Positions 49,588-58,558 of a DNA stretch of 63,829 nucleotides are shown here, in pieces. Numbering within the stretch: position 1 is the first letter of the stretch; every line of letters begins with the position of its first letter. The position numbers were made by a program, and so were the translations under genes. The notes under the pieces are model-generated. The model saw nothing but the letters and a program-made list of their open reading frames with translations, was not told where the DNA came from and made no database searches. The stretch is from Aureococcus anophagefferens (Eukaryota > Sar > Pelagophyceae > Pelagomonadales > Pelagomonadaceae): contig NW_008705563.1 of NCBI RefSeq assembly GCF_000186865.1, positions 2,480,508-2,544,336 of the forward strand, in the 5' to 3' direction.

Positions 49588-51425
49588 ATGATAGTCGAGT
49601 CGCCCGACGTCGACGACTGTCCGCCGGTCGGTACGTCGCACCGGCGGCAGAAGTCGATGAACGAGGAGTTGCTCGAGATGGTGAGCGCCGACTCGACGAA
49701 GGACGAGTTCCGGGAGAAGCTGCGCACCGTGAGTCCCCAGGACGTGGACCAGCACCCGAGCCCCGCCGCGTCCCCGAAGACGCCGTTCAAGCCGATGATG
49801 CGGTTGTCGAGCGACGACGTCTTCGCCCTGGACGCGTCGGACCCCGCGGGCCGCCCGCGCGACGTCCGGCCGGGCACGCGCGTGTCGGGCCTCGTGCTCC
49901 GCGGCGTGCCCGCGCGGCCCCGCGCGCCCAAGACCGCGCGCGACCGCGGCTGGGCGCGGCTCTTCGGGTTCGCCCTGGTCCTGGGGGTGGCGTGCCTCGC
50001 CTACGAGCCGCCGCCGCTCGACCGCGCGGCGGCGTGCGTCGCCCTGGCGGCGTCGGCGGCGGCCGTCGAGGGCCTGGCCGTGAGAGCCTGGGCGCGCGGC
50101 GCGCCGCTCGCGAGCGCCGCGCTCGCCGCGTGCCTCGCGCGGCTCGCCGTCGCCGGCGCCTGCGCCCTCCGCGGCGCGTCCGCGCGGTCCGACGAGGCCG
50201 CGGCCTTCGCCTGGGGCGGCCTCGCGTGCGGCCTCGTCGCGTCGGCGGCGGCGCCCGCGGCGCGGCGCCGCCGCGTCCGGAGCAACGAGGCCTTCGCGGG
50301 CGCCGTGCGGGCCATGGCCGCGGGCCGCACTCGTCGCGGCGCCGCGGCGGCCCAGGCCGGCGCGGTCGGCCTCGCGGTCGCGGCCGCGGCGCCGTCGCTG
50401 CCGTCGCTCGGCGCGGCGGTCGCCGCGGCCTGGCTCTGCGGCGTCCTGCGGCTGCTCGCCTTCGCGGCGGCCTGCGGCGCGGAGCTCCGCGCCTACGCGT
50501 CCGCGGACGCGGCCCCGGCGAGCGAGCTCGGCGGCTTCCGCCTGCTGTCGACGTCGCTCGGGAGCCTCGCACAGGCCGCCGTCGCGCTCCCGGCCGCGGC
50601 CGCCGCGCGGTGGCTCCTGGGCCGCCGGCGGCGCGACGCGGCGCCCCTCGCGGCGGCGCTCACGGGCCGCGAGCGCGGCGCCGCGCGGCTCGCGAGCCTC
50701 GCGAACGCGGCGACGGACCTCGGCGTCGCGCACGTCGCCGTCTGCGTGGAAATCAAACACTGAGCTGGGTTATCCCAACCAAACTTCAGAACTCTCCATC
50801 TCGGTCAAATCGAAGTCGATTCGGCTGATTTTTGGACGGATCGATCGCTCTCGTCGAGTTCTCGAAGCACAGCAGAAAGCCTTGCGTCCAAACCGTTCGA
50901 TTACGCGCACATTGAAGTCGGGTTGAAGATTTGATTTCCACACAGGTCGCCGTCCACCACAAGGCGTTCCGCGCGTCGGCCGTCGCCGTCGACGGCGTCC
51001 TCGGCGCGGGCGGCGCCCGGGCCGCGCTCCGCGACGACGACGACGCCGCGCCGGGGTTCCGGGACGCCGCGGGCGCGGCCGCGGACGCGCTCGCGGCCGT
51101 CGCGCTGCTCGTCGCCGCGCGGCCCGTCGGCGTCGCGCTCGCCGTCGCCCTGTGCGCGCGCGTCGCGGGCGCGCTCGTCGCGGCGCCCTACGTCGCCGCC
51201 GTGCAGTCCGCCTACCTCGCGAGCCTCGAGTGCCCCCGGGGCCTCGCGAAGCGCGCGCCGCTCATCTACCAGCGGCTCCGGCGCCTCGCGGACGAGAGCC
51301 GCGCGGACGCGCGCCGCGACCGCCAGGCCGTCGCCAGCCTCCTCCACCGCGGCGGCGACGGCGACGACGCGGACTGCCGAGACGACGACGCGTCGGACCA
51401 CCGCGCCGTTAAATTCTCGGTCTAG
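49588..51425 (+). CDS. Polytopic membrane protein, possibly choline-transporter-like (CTL/SLC44), introner-split
   Basis: Exon 1 ends at 50733 and exon 2 is 50946-51425; the intron 50734-50945 is an introner. From ATG 49588 the protein is 541 aa; ATG 49477 is an alternative. A cytoplasmic N terminus of about 120 residues, with a possible phosphorylation-rich LRTVSPQDVDQHPSPA, precedes roughly nine Ala/Leu-rich hydrophobic segments (LFGFALVLGVACLAY, AAACVALAASAAAVEGLAV, and others). Near the C-terminal end, ATDLGVAH joined to VAVHHKAFRASAVAV resembles the conserved loop of CTL/Pns1 proteins, where a small-residue and HGxxF block precedes the last helices. That assignment is tentative; the membrane topology is clear. 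Confidence 0.6.
50742..50945 (+). mobile_element. Introner A2 (family A, 204 bp)
   Basis: The termini are CTGCGTGGAAATCAAA and TTTGATTTCCACACAG (one transition in the left end), between perfect duplications GTCGCCGT (50734-50741 and 50946-50953). GT donor, phase 0, 212-bp intron. Relative to the gene it lies opposite to A3, the same way round as A1 and A4. The left end carries a small rearrangement (ACACTGAGCTGGGTTATCCC). Confidence 0.94.
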
Positions 51426-51890
51426 GGGCGCGTGGGCGGCCAAGCCCCAAATGTTAAGTCGAAAAACTTGTGGCAATAAATTTCGCGGCCGCGCAGCGGG
51501 CCCGCGACGCGGCCTACGCCCGCGCGGCCCGCGGCACCGGCGGGACCTTCGGCGTCGCCTACGAGCGGTAGCCGCCCTACGTCGTCGCGGGCCTGTTCGT
51601 CCACTGTGGTCCCACGTACGTTTACGGACAAATCCGGCACCACTGATCTCGGCGCCATCGACGCCGTTGTATGCGCCCCTTGGTTTCGGGACGCTTCAGG
51701 GGTGTAGCCTTCGGGAACGCCCGGATGGCTAAAATCAAGCGACCGCCGAGGAGCGGTGGCAGCGGTGGCGCGCGCTGCACTATGCCGGCAACACCCCCCG
51801 ACCTGAGAGCAGAGCTTGCCACCAAGCGATGCCTCTCCCAGGTGCTTGACGCGCGCTGCCGCAACGCGTCGCGCGCGCCCACGGCCAGCA
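51426..51890. other. Intergenic region with a possible gene relic
   Basis: 465 bp between the membrane protein and the DEAH gene. At 51485-51571 a short GC3-biased frame (AAQRARDAAYARAARG to FGVAYER, then TAG) lacks a start and may be a decayed exon. The rest shows no coding bias and contains the DEAH promoter and leader. Confidence 0.4.
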
Positions 51891-54144
51891 ATGGCGTCGA
51901 AGCGGGCGCCAACGACGACGCTACCGAAGGCCAAAAAGAAGAAGCCGAAGGAGGTCTTCGCGAACCTCGTGCCGCGCACGGCGCGGGGCGTCGCCGTGGA
52001 CCCGTCGCTGCCCGTGCTCGCCGCGCGCGACGAGATCCTCGCGGCGGTCAAGGCGCACGCGACGGTGCTCCTCGTCGGCGAGACGGGCAGCGGCAAGTCG
52101 ACGCAGGTGCCGCGGTTCCTCGTCGAGGCCGGCCTCGGCTCCGGCGCGCGGGGCGCGCGCGTCTGCGTCACGCAGCCGCGGCGCGTCGCGGTGCTCACGG
52201 TCTGCCAGCGCGTCGCCGACGAGCGGGGCTGCGCCGTCGGCGAGGCCGTGGGCTACGCCATGCGCTTCGAGCGCCGGGTGTCGCCCGCGACGGCCGTCAA
52301 ATTCGCGACGGACGGCCTCGTGGTCCGCCGTGTGGAAATCAAATCTTCAACCCGACTTCAATGTGAGCGTAATCGAACGGTTTGGACCAGACTCTTCGGC
52401 TCTGCTTCGAGAACTCGACGAGAGCGATCGATTCGTCCAAAAATCAGCCGGATCGACTTCGATTTGGCCGAGCGAGAGAACTTCAAAGTTTGGTCGGGAC
52501 GTCCCAAACCAGCGGTTGATTTCCACACAGGTGATCCGCGAGTGCCTCCGGGACCCTCGGCTGTCCGACTACGCGTGCGTCGTCGTCGACGAGGCCCACG
52601 AGCGCGCGCTGCACACGGACGTGCTCTGCGGCCTCGTGCGGCGCGCGGCCCGGGCGCGGCGCGCGTCGCCGAGGCCCCTGCGGGTCCTCCTCATGTCCGC
52701 GACGCTCGACGTCGCCGCCTTCTCCGGCTTCTTCGACGACGCGGCCGTCGTCCGCGTGCCCGGGCGGGCCCATCCCGTCGACGTCTTCTACACGGCGGCG
52801 GCCGTCGACGACTACGCCGAGGCCGCCGTCGCCTGCTGCCTCCAGCTCCACGGCGACCCGGCGTGCGGCGGCGACGTTCTGGTGTTCATGCCCGGCGAGC
52901 AGGAGATCCGCGAGCTCGTCCACATCCTCGACGACGCGCTCCGCGGGGCGGCGCCGTCCCTCGTCGTCCCGCTCTACGGCGCGCTGCCCCGCGAGGACCA
53001 GCTCCGCGCCTTCGCGCCGGCGCCGGGCCGGCGGAAGTTCGTCGTCGCGACGACGATCGCGGAGACGTCCGTGACCATCGGCGGCGTGCGCCACGTCGTC
53101 GACCCGGGCCTCGTCAAGGCCCGCGCGACGTCGACCACGGGCTTCGAGTCCCTCAAGCTGGCGCCGACGTCCAAGGCCCAGGCGCGGCAGCGCGCGGGCC
53201 GCGCGGGCCGCGAGGCGCCCGGCCGCTGCTACCGCCTCTACCCGGAGGCGTCCTGGGCGGCGCTCGCCGACGACGTGACGCCGGAGATCCTGCGCTGCGA
53301 CCTCGCGGCCGTCGTCCTCCAGCTCAAGGCCCTCGGCGTCGACCGGCCGGAGACCTTCGACTACGTGTCGCGCCCGCCCAGGGCCGCGCTGCTCCGCGCG
53401 CTCGAGACGCTCCACGCCGTCGGCGCCCTCGACGACGCCGGAACGTTAACGGCCCGCGGCGCGCGCCTCGCGAAACTGCCGCTCGTGCCCGTCCTCGCCA
53501 AGGCGCTCGACGGCGCCGCGGAGGACGACCGCTACGCGCCGGGCGCGGACGCCGTGCTGACGATCGTCGCGGTCGTCGCGGCGTCGGACCACGGCGTCTT
53601 CGCGACGCCGTCCCGGTCCGAGGAGGCCGACGACGCCATCCGCGCGCGCGACGCCTTCGAGGACGTCTCGGGCGACCTCCTCACGGCGCGGAACGCCTAC
53701 GACGCGTGCGCGCGGGAGTCGACGCCGGCGAACCGGGGCGCCTGGTGCCGCAGGCGCTACGTGTCCGCGACGGCCATGCACACGGCCTTCCGCGTCCGCG
53801 CCCAGCTCGCGGGGCTCTTCCCCGACGGCGCGTTCTCCCGCGACGCCGCCGCGGACGCGGACGCGCGGCGCGCGGCGACGCTCGACTGCCTCGCGGGCGC
53901 GCTCTGCAGCTGCCACGCGGCGCTCCGGGACCCGCACCGCCGGTGCTTCCGCGCCGCGCGCCAGAAGGTCGACGTCTTCGTCCACCCGACGTCCGTCCTC
54001 CACGGCCGGAACCCGCCGCCGGACGCGCTCGTCTACACGTCCTCCGTCCTCACGACGAAGCTCTTCGTCCGCGGCGTCCTCGCCGTCGACGCCGCCGCGC
54101 TCCCGAGGCTCGCGCCCCACCTGTTCTCGACGAAGGGGACGTAA
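51891..54144 (+). CDS. DEAH-box RNA helicase, introner-split
   Basis: Exon 1 is 51891-52319 and exon 2 is 52531-54144, giving 680 aa; the intron 52320-52530 is an introner. Motifs in order: I GETGSGKST (about residue 62), Ia VTQPRRVAV, II VVVDEAHERALH, III LLMSATLD, IV-like VLVFMPGEQEI, V ATTIAETSVTIGG and VI QRAGRAGREAPG. The helicase-associated HA2 and OB-fold domains follow and the protein ends near LFSTKGT. This is the Prp43/DHX15-DHX33 class, which drives spliceosome disassembly or ribosome assembly; the length is short for Prp22 or Prp2. It is notable that a putative RNA-splicing-class helicase is itself carrying an introner. Confidence 0.93.
52328..52530 (+). mobile_element. Introner A3 (family A, 203 bp)
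   Basis: The termini are CCGTGTGGAAATCAAAT and TTGATTTCCACACAG (one T to C change at the left tip). The flanking copies are GTGGTCCG (52320-52327) and GTGATCCG (52531-52538), 7 of 8; the exonic copy encodes V-I-R in the conserved block before DEAH. GT donor, phase 0, 211-bp intron. It is the only family A copy in this orientation relative to its gene. Confidence 0.95.
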
Positions 54145-54231
54145 TTCGGAGGTTCAACATGTGGCCAGTTCACCATTCGGCAAGATGCACGTGAGCTTCA
54201 AGTATTTCGTGAGCCTCTAGGCGCCGCAAGC

Positions 54232-54714
54232 TTAGGACGGGCCGGCGGCGGCCGCGGCGCGGCGGAGCTCCGCGACGCCCTCGGCGCCCTCCGCGCGGAG
54301 CCGCGCGAGGTACGCGCCGAGCGCCTCGATGAGCGCGACGGCCGCCGGCGCCGCCAGGGGCCGCTCGTGCGCGGCGATCTCGTGGCGCGGCGCGACGCGC
54401 TCCAGCGCGGCGACGAGCAGCGCGCGCGACGGCTCGCGGAGCCACGCGTCGGCGCCGCAGCCGCGGAGGAGCTGCTTCGCGACGACGAGCGTCAGGAGCG
54501 CGCGGTTGGATTGGCCGTCGTCGGCGTACCACGCGGCGCTCTCCAGGAGCGCCGCGACGCCGCCGAGTTGCACGTCCTCGTCGCCGCGGTACTTGGAAAG
54601 GTAGTCGCCCGTGCTCTGCCAATGCGCGACCTCGGCCCGGTTCAGCGGACGCTCGCGCGCGATCAGACGGTCGAGCACGCCGCGGAAGTCGTCGCTGCTG
54701 ATCTCGGAGGCCAT
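54232..54714 (-). CDS. Hypothetical 160-aa helical protein
   Basis: An intact frame from ATG 54714. The protein is entirely helical in appearance, with repeated leucine-rich amphipathic helices (FRGVLDRLIARERPLNRAEV, ALLTLVVAKQLLRGCG, AVALIEALGAYLARLRAEG). No signal peptide, motif or family is recognised. It is divergent from the ankyrin-MYND gene, with 124 bp between the starts, and convergent with the DEAH gene (87 bp). Confidence 0.6.
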   Translation of the reverse strand: MASEISSDDFRGVLDRLIARERPLNRAEVAHWQSTGDYLSKYRGDEDVQLGGVAALLESAAWYADDGQSNRALLTLVVAKQLLRGCGADAWLREPSRALLVAALERVAPRHEIAAHERPLAAPAAVALIEALGAYLARLRAEGAEGVAELRRAAAAAGPS

Positions 54715-54838
54715 GGCAATGCAAAGCGGTGCAGGTAGGCGAGCAGCGCGACCCGCCGAAGGGAACAGATCGAGTCGCGCGCGACAGGGGCTGCATGGTA
54801 GCAGCAAAACTTCACGGTCACCTTCTCCCATCGAGGCG

Positions 54839-55969
54839 ATGGTCTCCGACGCGCCGGGAGCCGCAAGCTCCCCCAATCCCACCGCCGACCAGCTCGCGAA
54901 GACGCTCGCCCGGACCCTGGCGGCGCGCCAGGAGGACGTCGCGTCCACCGTGTCCGAGGACGACGACGTGAGCGACCTCGCGGCGAACTTGAAGGAGGAG
55001 CAGCTCGGCGCGACCCTCGAGTCCCTCGACGTCGAGCACCCGGCGCTCGCCCGGTCCTGCGACGTCGTAAAGAGCGTCGCGGACCGCCACGGCGACGGCG
55101 ACCAGCGCCCGCTGCCGTCGTTCCCCGGGTCGCCCGGCGCGCTCCTCGCGGCGTACTGCGCCGCGGGCGGCACGTTCCAGCCCTTCGCGCGGCCCGCGCG
55201 CTACACGCACTTCTTCAAGTGCTGCGCCTGGGGCGACGCGCGGGAGGTCGTGGCGACCCTGGCGTCCGCGACCGCGCCCGGGGGCGACGCGGCGTGGCTC
55301 CGGTCCTTACTCGAGCGCCGCGAGTCGTCGCTGCGCAAGCCGCCGCTCCACGCGGCCATCGCCGGCGCCAAGTGCCTCCCGGGCTCCGACGCCTGGCCCC
55401 TGGACGAGTTGCAGCAGCGGGCGATGGCGCGCGCGCTGCCGGACCACGCGCTCGTCGTCCAATTCCTCGTCGACGCGGGCGCGCGCCTCGACGCGCGGGA
55501 CGTACTCGGCGACACGCCGCTCCACGCCTGCTGCGCGGCGAACGCGTCGGCGCGGAGCCTGGCCATCGCCGCGGCGCTCGTGAAGCGCGGCGGCGTCGGC
55601 CTGCTCGCGGAGCCGAACCGGTTGGGGTACACGGCGCTGCAGTGCGCGGTGCACGGCGGCCGCGCGGACGTCGTCGACCGGCTCCTGGCGCTCGGCGACG
55701 ACGCGGACCGGCGCGACGCGGGCGGCTCGGGCACGCTCAAGGACCTCGCCGCGGCGCTGGGCCACGGCGCGGTCGTCGCCGCGCTCGAGCGCCGGCCGGG
55801 CGCCTGCGGCGCGGCCTGCGCGGCGTGCCGGCGCGCGCCGGAGACCAAGGAGCCGAACCTCCTCGCCTGCGGCCGGTGCAAGGCCGTCCACTACTGCTCC
55901 CGCAAGTGCCAGCGGAAGCACTGGCCCCAGCACAAGCCGCACTGCGCGGCGCCGTCGGGCGTGGCGTAA
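54839..55969 (+). CDS. Ankyrin-repeat protein with a C-terminal MYND zinc finger
   Basis: A 376-aa single-exon protein. After a disordered N terminus, residues about 175-325 contain ankyrin-type repeats (KPPLHAAIAGAKC, GDTPLHACCAANASARSLAI, GYTALQCAVHGGRADVVDRL, GTLKDLAAALGHGAVVAAL). Residues about 330-370 are a MYND finger: CAACRRAPE, LLACGRCKAVHYCSRKCQRK, HWPQHKPHC. Both domains are protein-interaction modules; such proteins often act in transcription or chromatin regulation. It is convergent with a SET-domain gene, only 6 bp between the stops. MYND and SET occur together in SMYD proteins, so the adjacency may be meaningful or chance. Confidence 0.88.
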   Translation: MVSDAPGAASSPNPTADQLAKTLARTLAARQEDVASTVSEDDDVSDLAANLKEEQLGATLESLDVEHPALARSCDVVKSVADRHGDGDQRPLPSFPGSPGALLAAYCAAGGTFQPFARPARYTHFFKCCAWGDAREVVATLASATAPGGDAAWLRSLLERRESSLRKPPLHAAIAGAKCLPGSDAWPLDELQQRAMARALPDHALVVQFLVDAGARLDARDVLGDTPLHACCAANASARSLAIAAALVKRGGVGLLAEPNRLGYTALQCAVHGGRADVVDRLLALGDDADRRDAGGSGTLKDLAAALGHGAVVAALERRPGACGAACAACRRAPETKEPNLLACGRCKAVHYCSRKCQRKHWPQHKPHCAAPSGVA

Positions 55970-55975
55970 AGCACC

Positions 55976-56695
55976 TTACGACGGCGCCGCCTTGCCGCGC
56001 CAGTAGTCCGCGCCGTAGTCGAAGCACAGCTCCTCGCCGACCGCGACGTCGCGCGCGGCGAAGAAGCGGACGCCGCGGTCGCACCGCGTCCCCGGCAGGC
56101 GCAGCGGGCCGCCGAGCCGCTCGCGGCGCACGTTGGCGGCCCCGGCCGGCGCGTGGTTCAAGTAGCGCGCGAGGTTGGATCGGTCCGGGTCCGCGCCGTC
56201 GACGAACGCGTCGTCGCCGAGCTCGAAGACGTACGCGCCGCCGACGGCCGCGCGCGGGTCCTCCGGGTCGCCGTAGCGCGCGTAGAGCTCGGCCTCGTCG
56301 ATGACCTCGCCGACGTAGTCCAACAGGTAGGTGTCCTTTTCGATCGCCGCCGCGGCGAAGAGACCGTCGCCTTTGGCGCCCGCGGCGCGGACGGCGAGCG
56401 CCGCCTCGCCGAGCGGCGGCGTCTCCGGCGGCGCCGCGAGCGCCCACGCGATCGAGTCGCGGCCGAGCGCGGCGGCGGCCGCCGCGGCCGCCGCCGCCGC
56501 CTCCGGGTGCTGCGGCGCGAGCAGCAGGGACGCCGCGCCGACGAGCCCGCCGCCGGCCGCCAGGCCGGCGCTCCTCATCCGCCGCCGCTCGCGCACGCGC
56601 GCGAGCTCCTCGGCGAGCGGCGGCGCGAGCGCTGCGACCATCGCGTAGCACGTGATGCAGAGCGCTGCCATCATCGCACGCTGGAGGTCCACCAT
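55976..56695 (-). CDS. SET-domain protein methyltransferase
   Basis: A 239-aa protein. The SET core spans about residues 95-235: AKGDGLFAAAAIEKDTYLLD, YVGEVIDEAELYARYGD, DRSNLARYLNHAPAGAANV (the NHS/NH-type SAM block, here NHA) and AARDVAVGEELCFDYGADYW (the ELxFDY block). There are no pre-SET or post-SET cysteines. The N terminus (MMAALCITCYAMVAALAP) is hydrophobic and Cys-bearing and could be a signal or plastid leader, which would favour a non-histone target. It uses SAM to methylate lysines. The start at 56695 is the first of several closely spaced Met codons. Confidence 0.85.
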   Translation of the reverse strand: MVDLQRAMMAALCITCYAMVAALAPPLAEELARVRERRRMRSAGLAAGGGLVGAASLLLAPQHPEAAAAAAAAAAALGRDSIAWALAAPPETPPLGEAALAVRAAGAKGDGLFAAAAIEKDTYLLDYVGEVIDEAELYARYGDPEDPRAAVGGAYVFELGDDAFVDGADPDRSNLARYLNHAPAGAANVRRERLGGPLRLPGTRCDRGVRFFAARDVAVGEELCFDYGADYWRGKAAPS

Positions 56696-56841
56696 GACGC
56701 CTAGCACGGACTTGCTCCCGGCGTGCACCGACGTCGGGTTCGAAGGGCTTCGTTTTGGAGGCACATCAGGCAGTCGGGGCAGCAGAGCTTGTTGAAGTCG
56801 TGAGACGATGGTGAGGCAAACATGCACGACATTTTGATGTT

Positions 56842-58497
56842 TTACAGGACGCCGTCCCGCGCGACCTGCTCGCGCAGCTCGGGCGCGTCGGCGAGCGTCG
56901 CGAGGACCGTCGCCGCGAAGGCCGCCGCCGCCGTCGCGTTGTCGAAGAGGTCCAGGACCGCGGCCTCTAGCTGGTCCGTGGGCCAGAGCACGGTGCCCCG
57001 CATCGTGACGCGCCGCACGGACTCGTCGAAGTGAAAGGCCGCGCAGATCTCGTCGACGGCGCGCCGCTTCGGATCCGCGATGCGGTCGCGGCCGCAGGCC
57101 CGGGACCGCAGCACGGTCTCGAGGAGCGCGTGCCGCCGCGCCGCGAGCGTGAGCTTGGGCGATCCTTCCGCGTCGCCGGCCGCCGCGTACTCGAGGAACA
57201 GGCGCACGCGGGGCGCCCGGTCCGCCGCGTCCCCGCCGGAGACGTGGGCCGCGAAGTCGCCGGGCCGCCAGGCCAGCGACTTGCGCGCCACGTCGCAGTT
57301 CGCGTCGAAGAAATCCGGCGCGCACGTGTGCGCCTGCGCGCGACTCGAATCTTCAACCCGACTTCAATGTGCGACGGTTTTGACGCGAGTTCTTCGGCTG
57401 CGCTTCGCAAACTCGAAGAGAACGATCGATTCGTCCAAACATCAGCCAACACGACGTCGATGTGACCGAGCGAGAGCATTTCAAAGTTTGGTCGGGACGT
57501 CCCGAATCAACCGCACACGGGCGCGCGCGTTCCAGAACGACTGCAGCGCCCGATACGGCAGCACGACGACGGCGCCGCCGGCGCCGGCGAGCCGCCCGTG
57601 GACGGACGCGAGGGCCGCCTGGTCCCAGTGCGCGCAGGCCCCGAGCCAGCAGGCGTCGCCGCCGCCGCGGAACGGCTCGAGCCACGCGGCCTCGAGGATG
57701 AGCGCGACGTCGGCCGAGCCCGCGCGCCGCGCCGCGAGGACGCCCGTGTTGAACCCATCCAAGAGCGGGTCCGCGCCCGCGGCGACGTAGCCCGGCGGGA
57801 CGTCCGCGAGCGCCGCCGCGAGGTCGTACGCGGCGTCCGTCGCGACGACGTCGTCGTCGACGACGACGACGAACTCGTAGCAGTCCGCGACGTCCAACAG
57901 CCGCCGGAGCAGCCAGAGCTTGAGCCAGTGGCCGCTCCGCGACGCGAGGTAGTAGGCCAGGGACGCCGTCAGCTCGCCGTAGGGCTCCTCGACGACCGCG
58001 CCGGCGAGACCCGCGGCGTCCGCGGGAAAGAACCCGTAGCCGCGTTGTACCGCGTAGGCGCGCCAGCTCGCCCAGCCGATCGCCGCGACGTCCGGCCGGT
58101 CGGAGATGGACGCGACGAGCACTCCGGACCCGGCCGCGCCGCCCGGCGGCGCCGCGCCGCACGGGTCCGCGGCGAGCGCGAGCGGAGGCCACCGCGCGGC
58201 GAGCGCGCGGTGCTCCGCGACGGCCCTCGCGCACGCCGCGGCGCCCGGCGCGCACGCGCCACGCGCCGCGTGCCCCGTCGCCGCGAGCATGGCCGCGCAG
58301 CGCGCGTCGTCGCTCGGGCAGGCGACGACGGACGCCGCGCCGACCTGTCGCGCGAAGGCGTGCACGGCCTCCTGCACGGCGTGCGGGCCGCCGCAGTGGA
58401 CGACGACGGGCTCGCCGTCGACGACGAAGGGCAGCGAGCACGGCGCGAGGCCCGCGACGCGCGCAACCACCAAGAGGGCGACGACAAAGCGCCACAT
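56842..58497 (-). CDS. Secretory glycosyltransferase (GT34-like), introner-split
   Basis: Exon 1 is 58497-57529 and exon 2 is 57333-56842, giving 486 aa; the 195-bp intron is a decayed introner. A signal peptide (MWRFVVALLVVARVAGLAP) leads. The catalytic part has VLVASISDRPDVAAIGWASW, AYAVQRGYGFF, HWLKLWLLRRLLDVADCYEF, VVVVDDDVVATD (acidic metal-binding motif), GFNTGVLAARR and AHWDQAALASV. This is the block order of the GMA12/MNN10 (GT34) and related nucleotide-sugar transferases. The C-terminal 160 residues after the intron are unassigned and helical. It probably acts in the Golgi; the donor is unknown. An upstream in-frame ATG at 58515 is an alternative start. Confidence 0.78.
57334..57520 (-). 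mobile_element. Introner A4 (family A, 187 bp, decayed)
   Basis: The body matches family A throughout (AATCTTCAACCCGACTTCAA, TCGATTCGTCCAAACATCAG, TTTGGTCGGGACGTCCC), but both ends have drifted: CTGCGCGCGACTCGAATC at the left and AATCAACCGCACACGG at the right, with about 16 bp lost near the right end. The flanking copies are GTGTGCGC (57326-57333) and GCGCGCGC (57521-57528), 6 of 8. In sense the intron starts GC and ends CGCAG. The junction AAC|GCG CAC is phase 0. It is the oldest-looking copy. Confidence 0.85.
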
Positions 58498-58558
58498 GCT
58501 GCCCCGCCTGTACATCAATGAACGAACGGTGCCCTCGATGTTGAAGCTCACAAATAAA

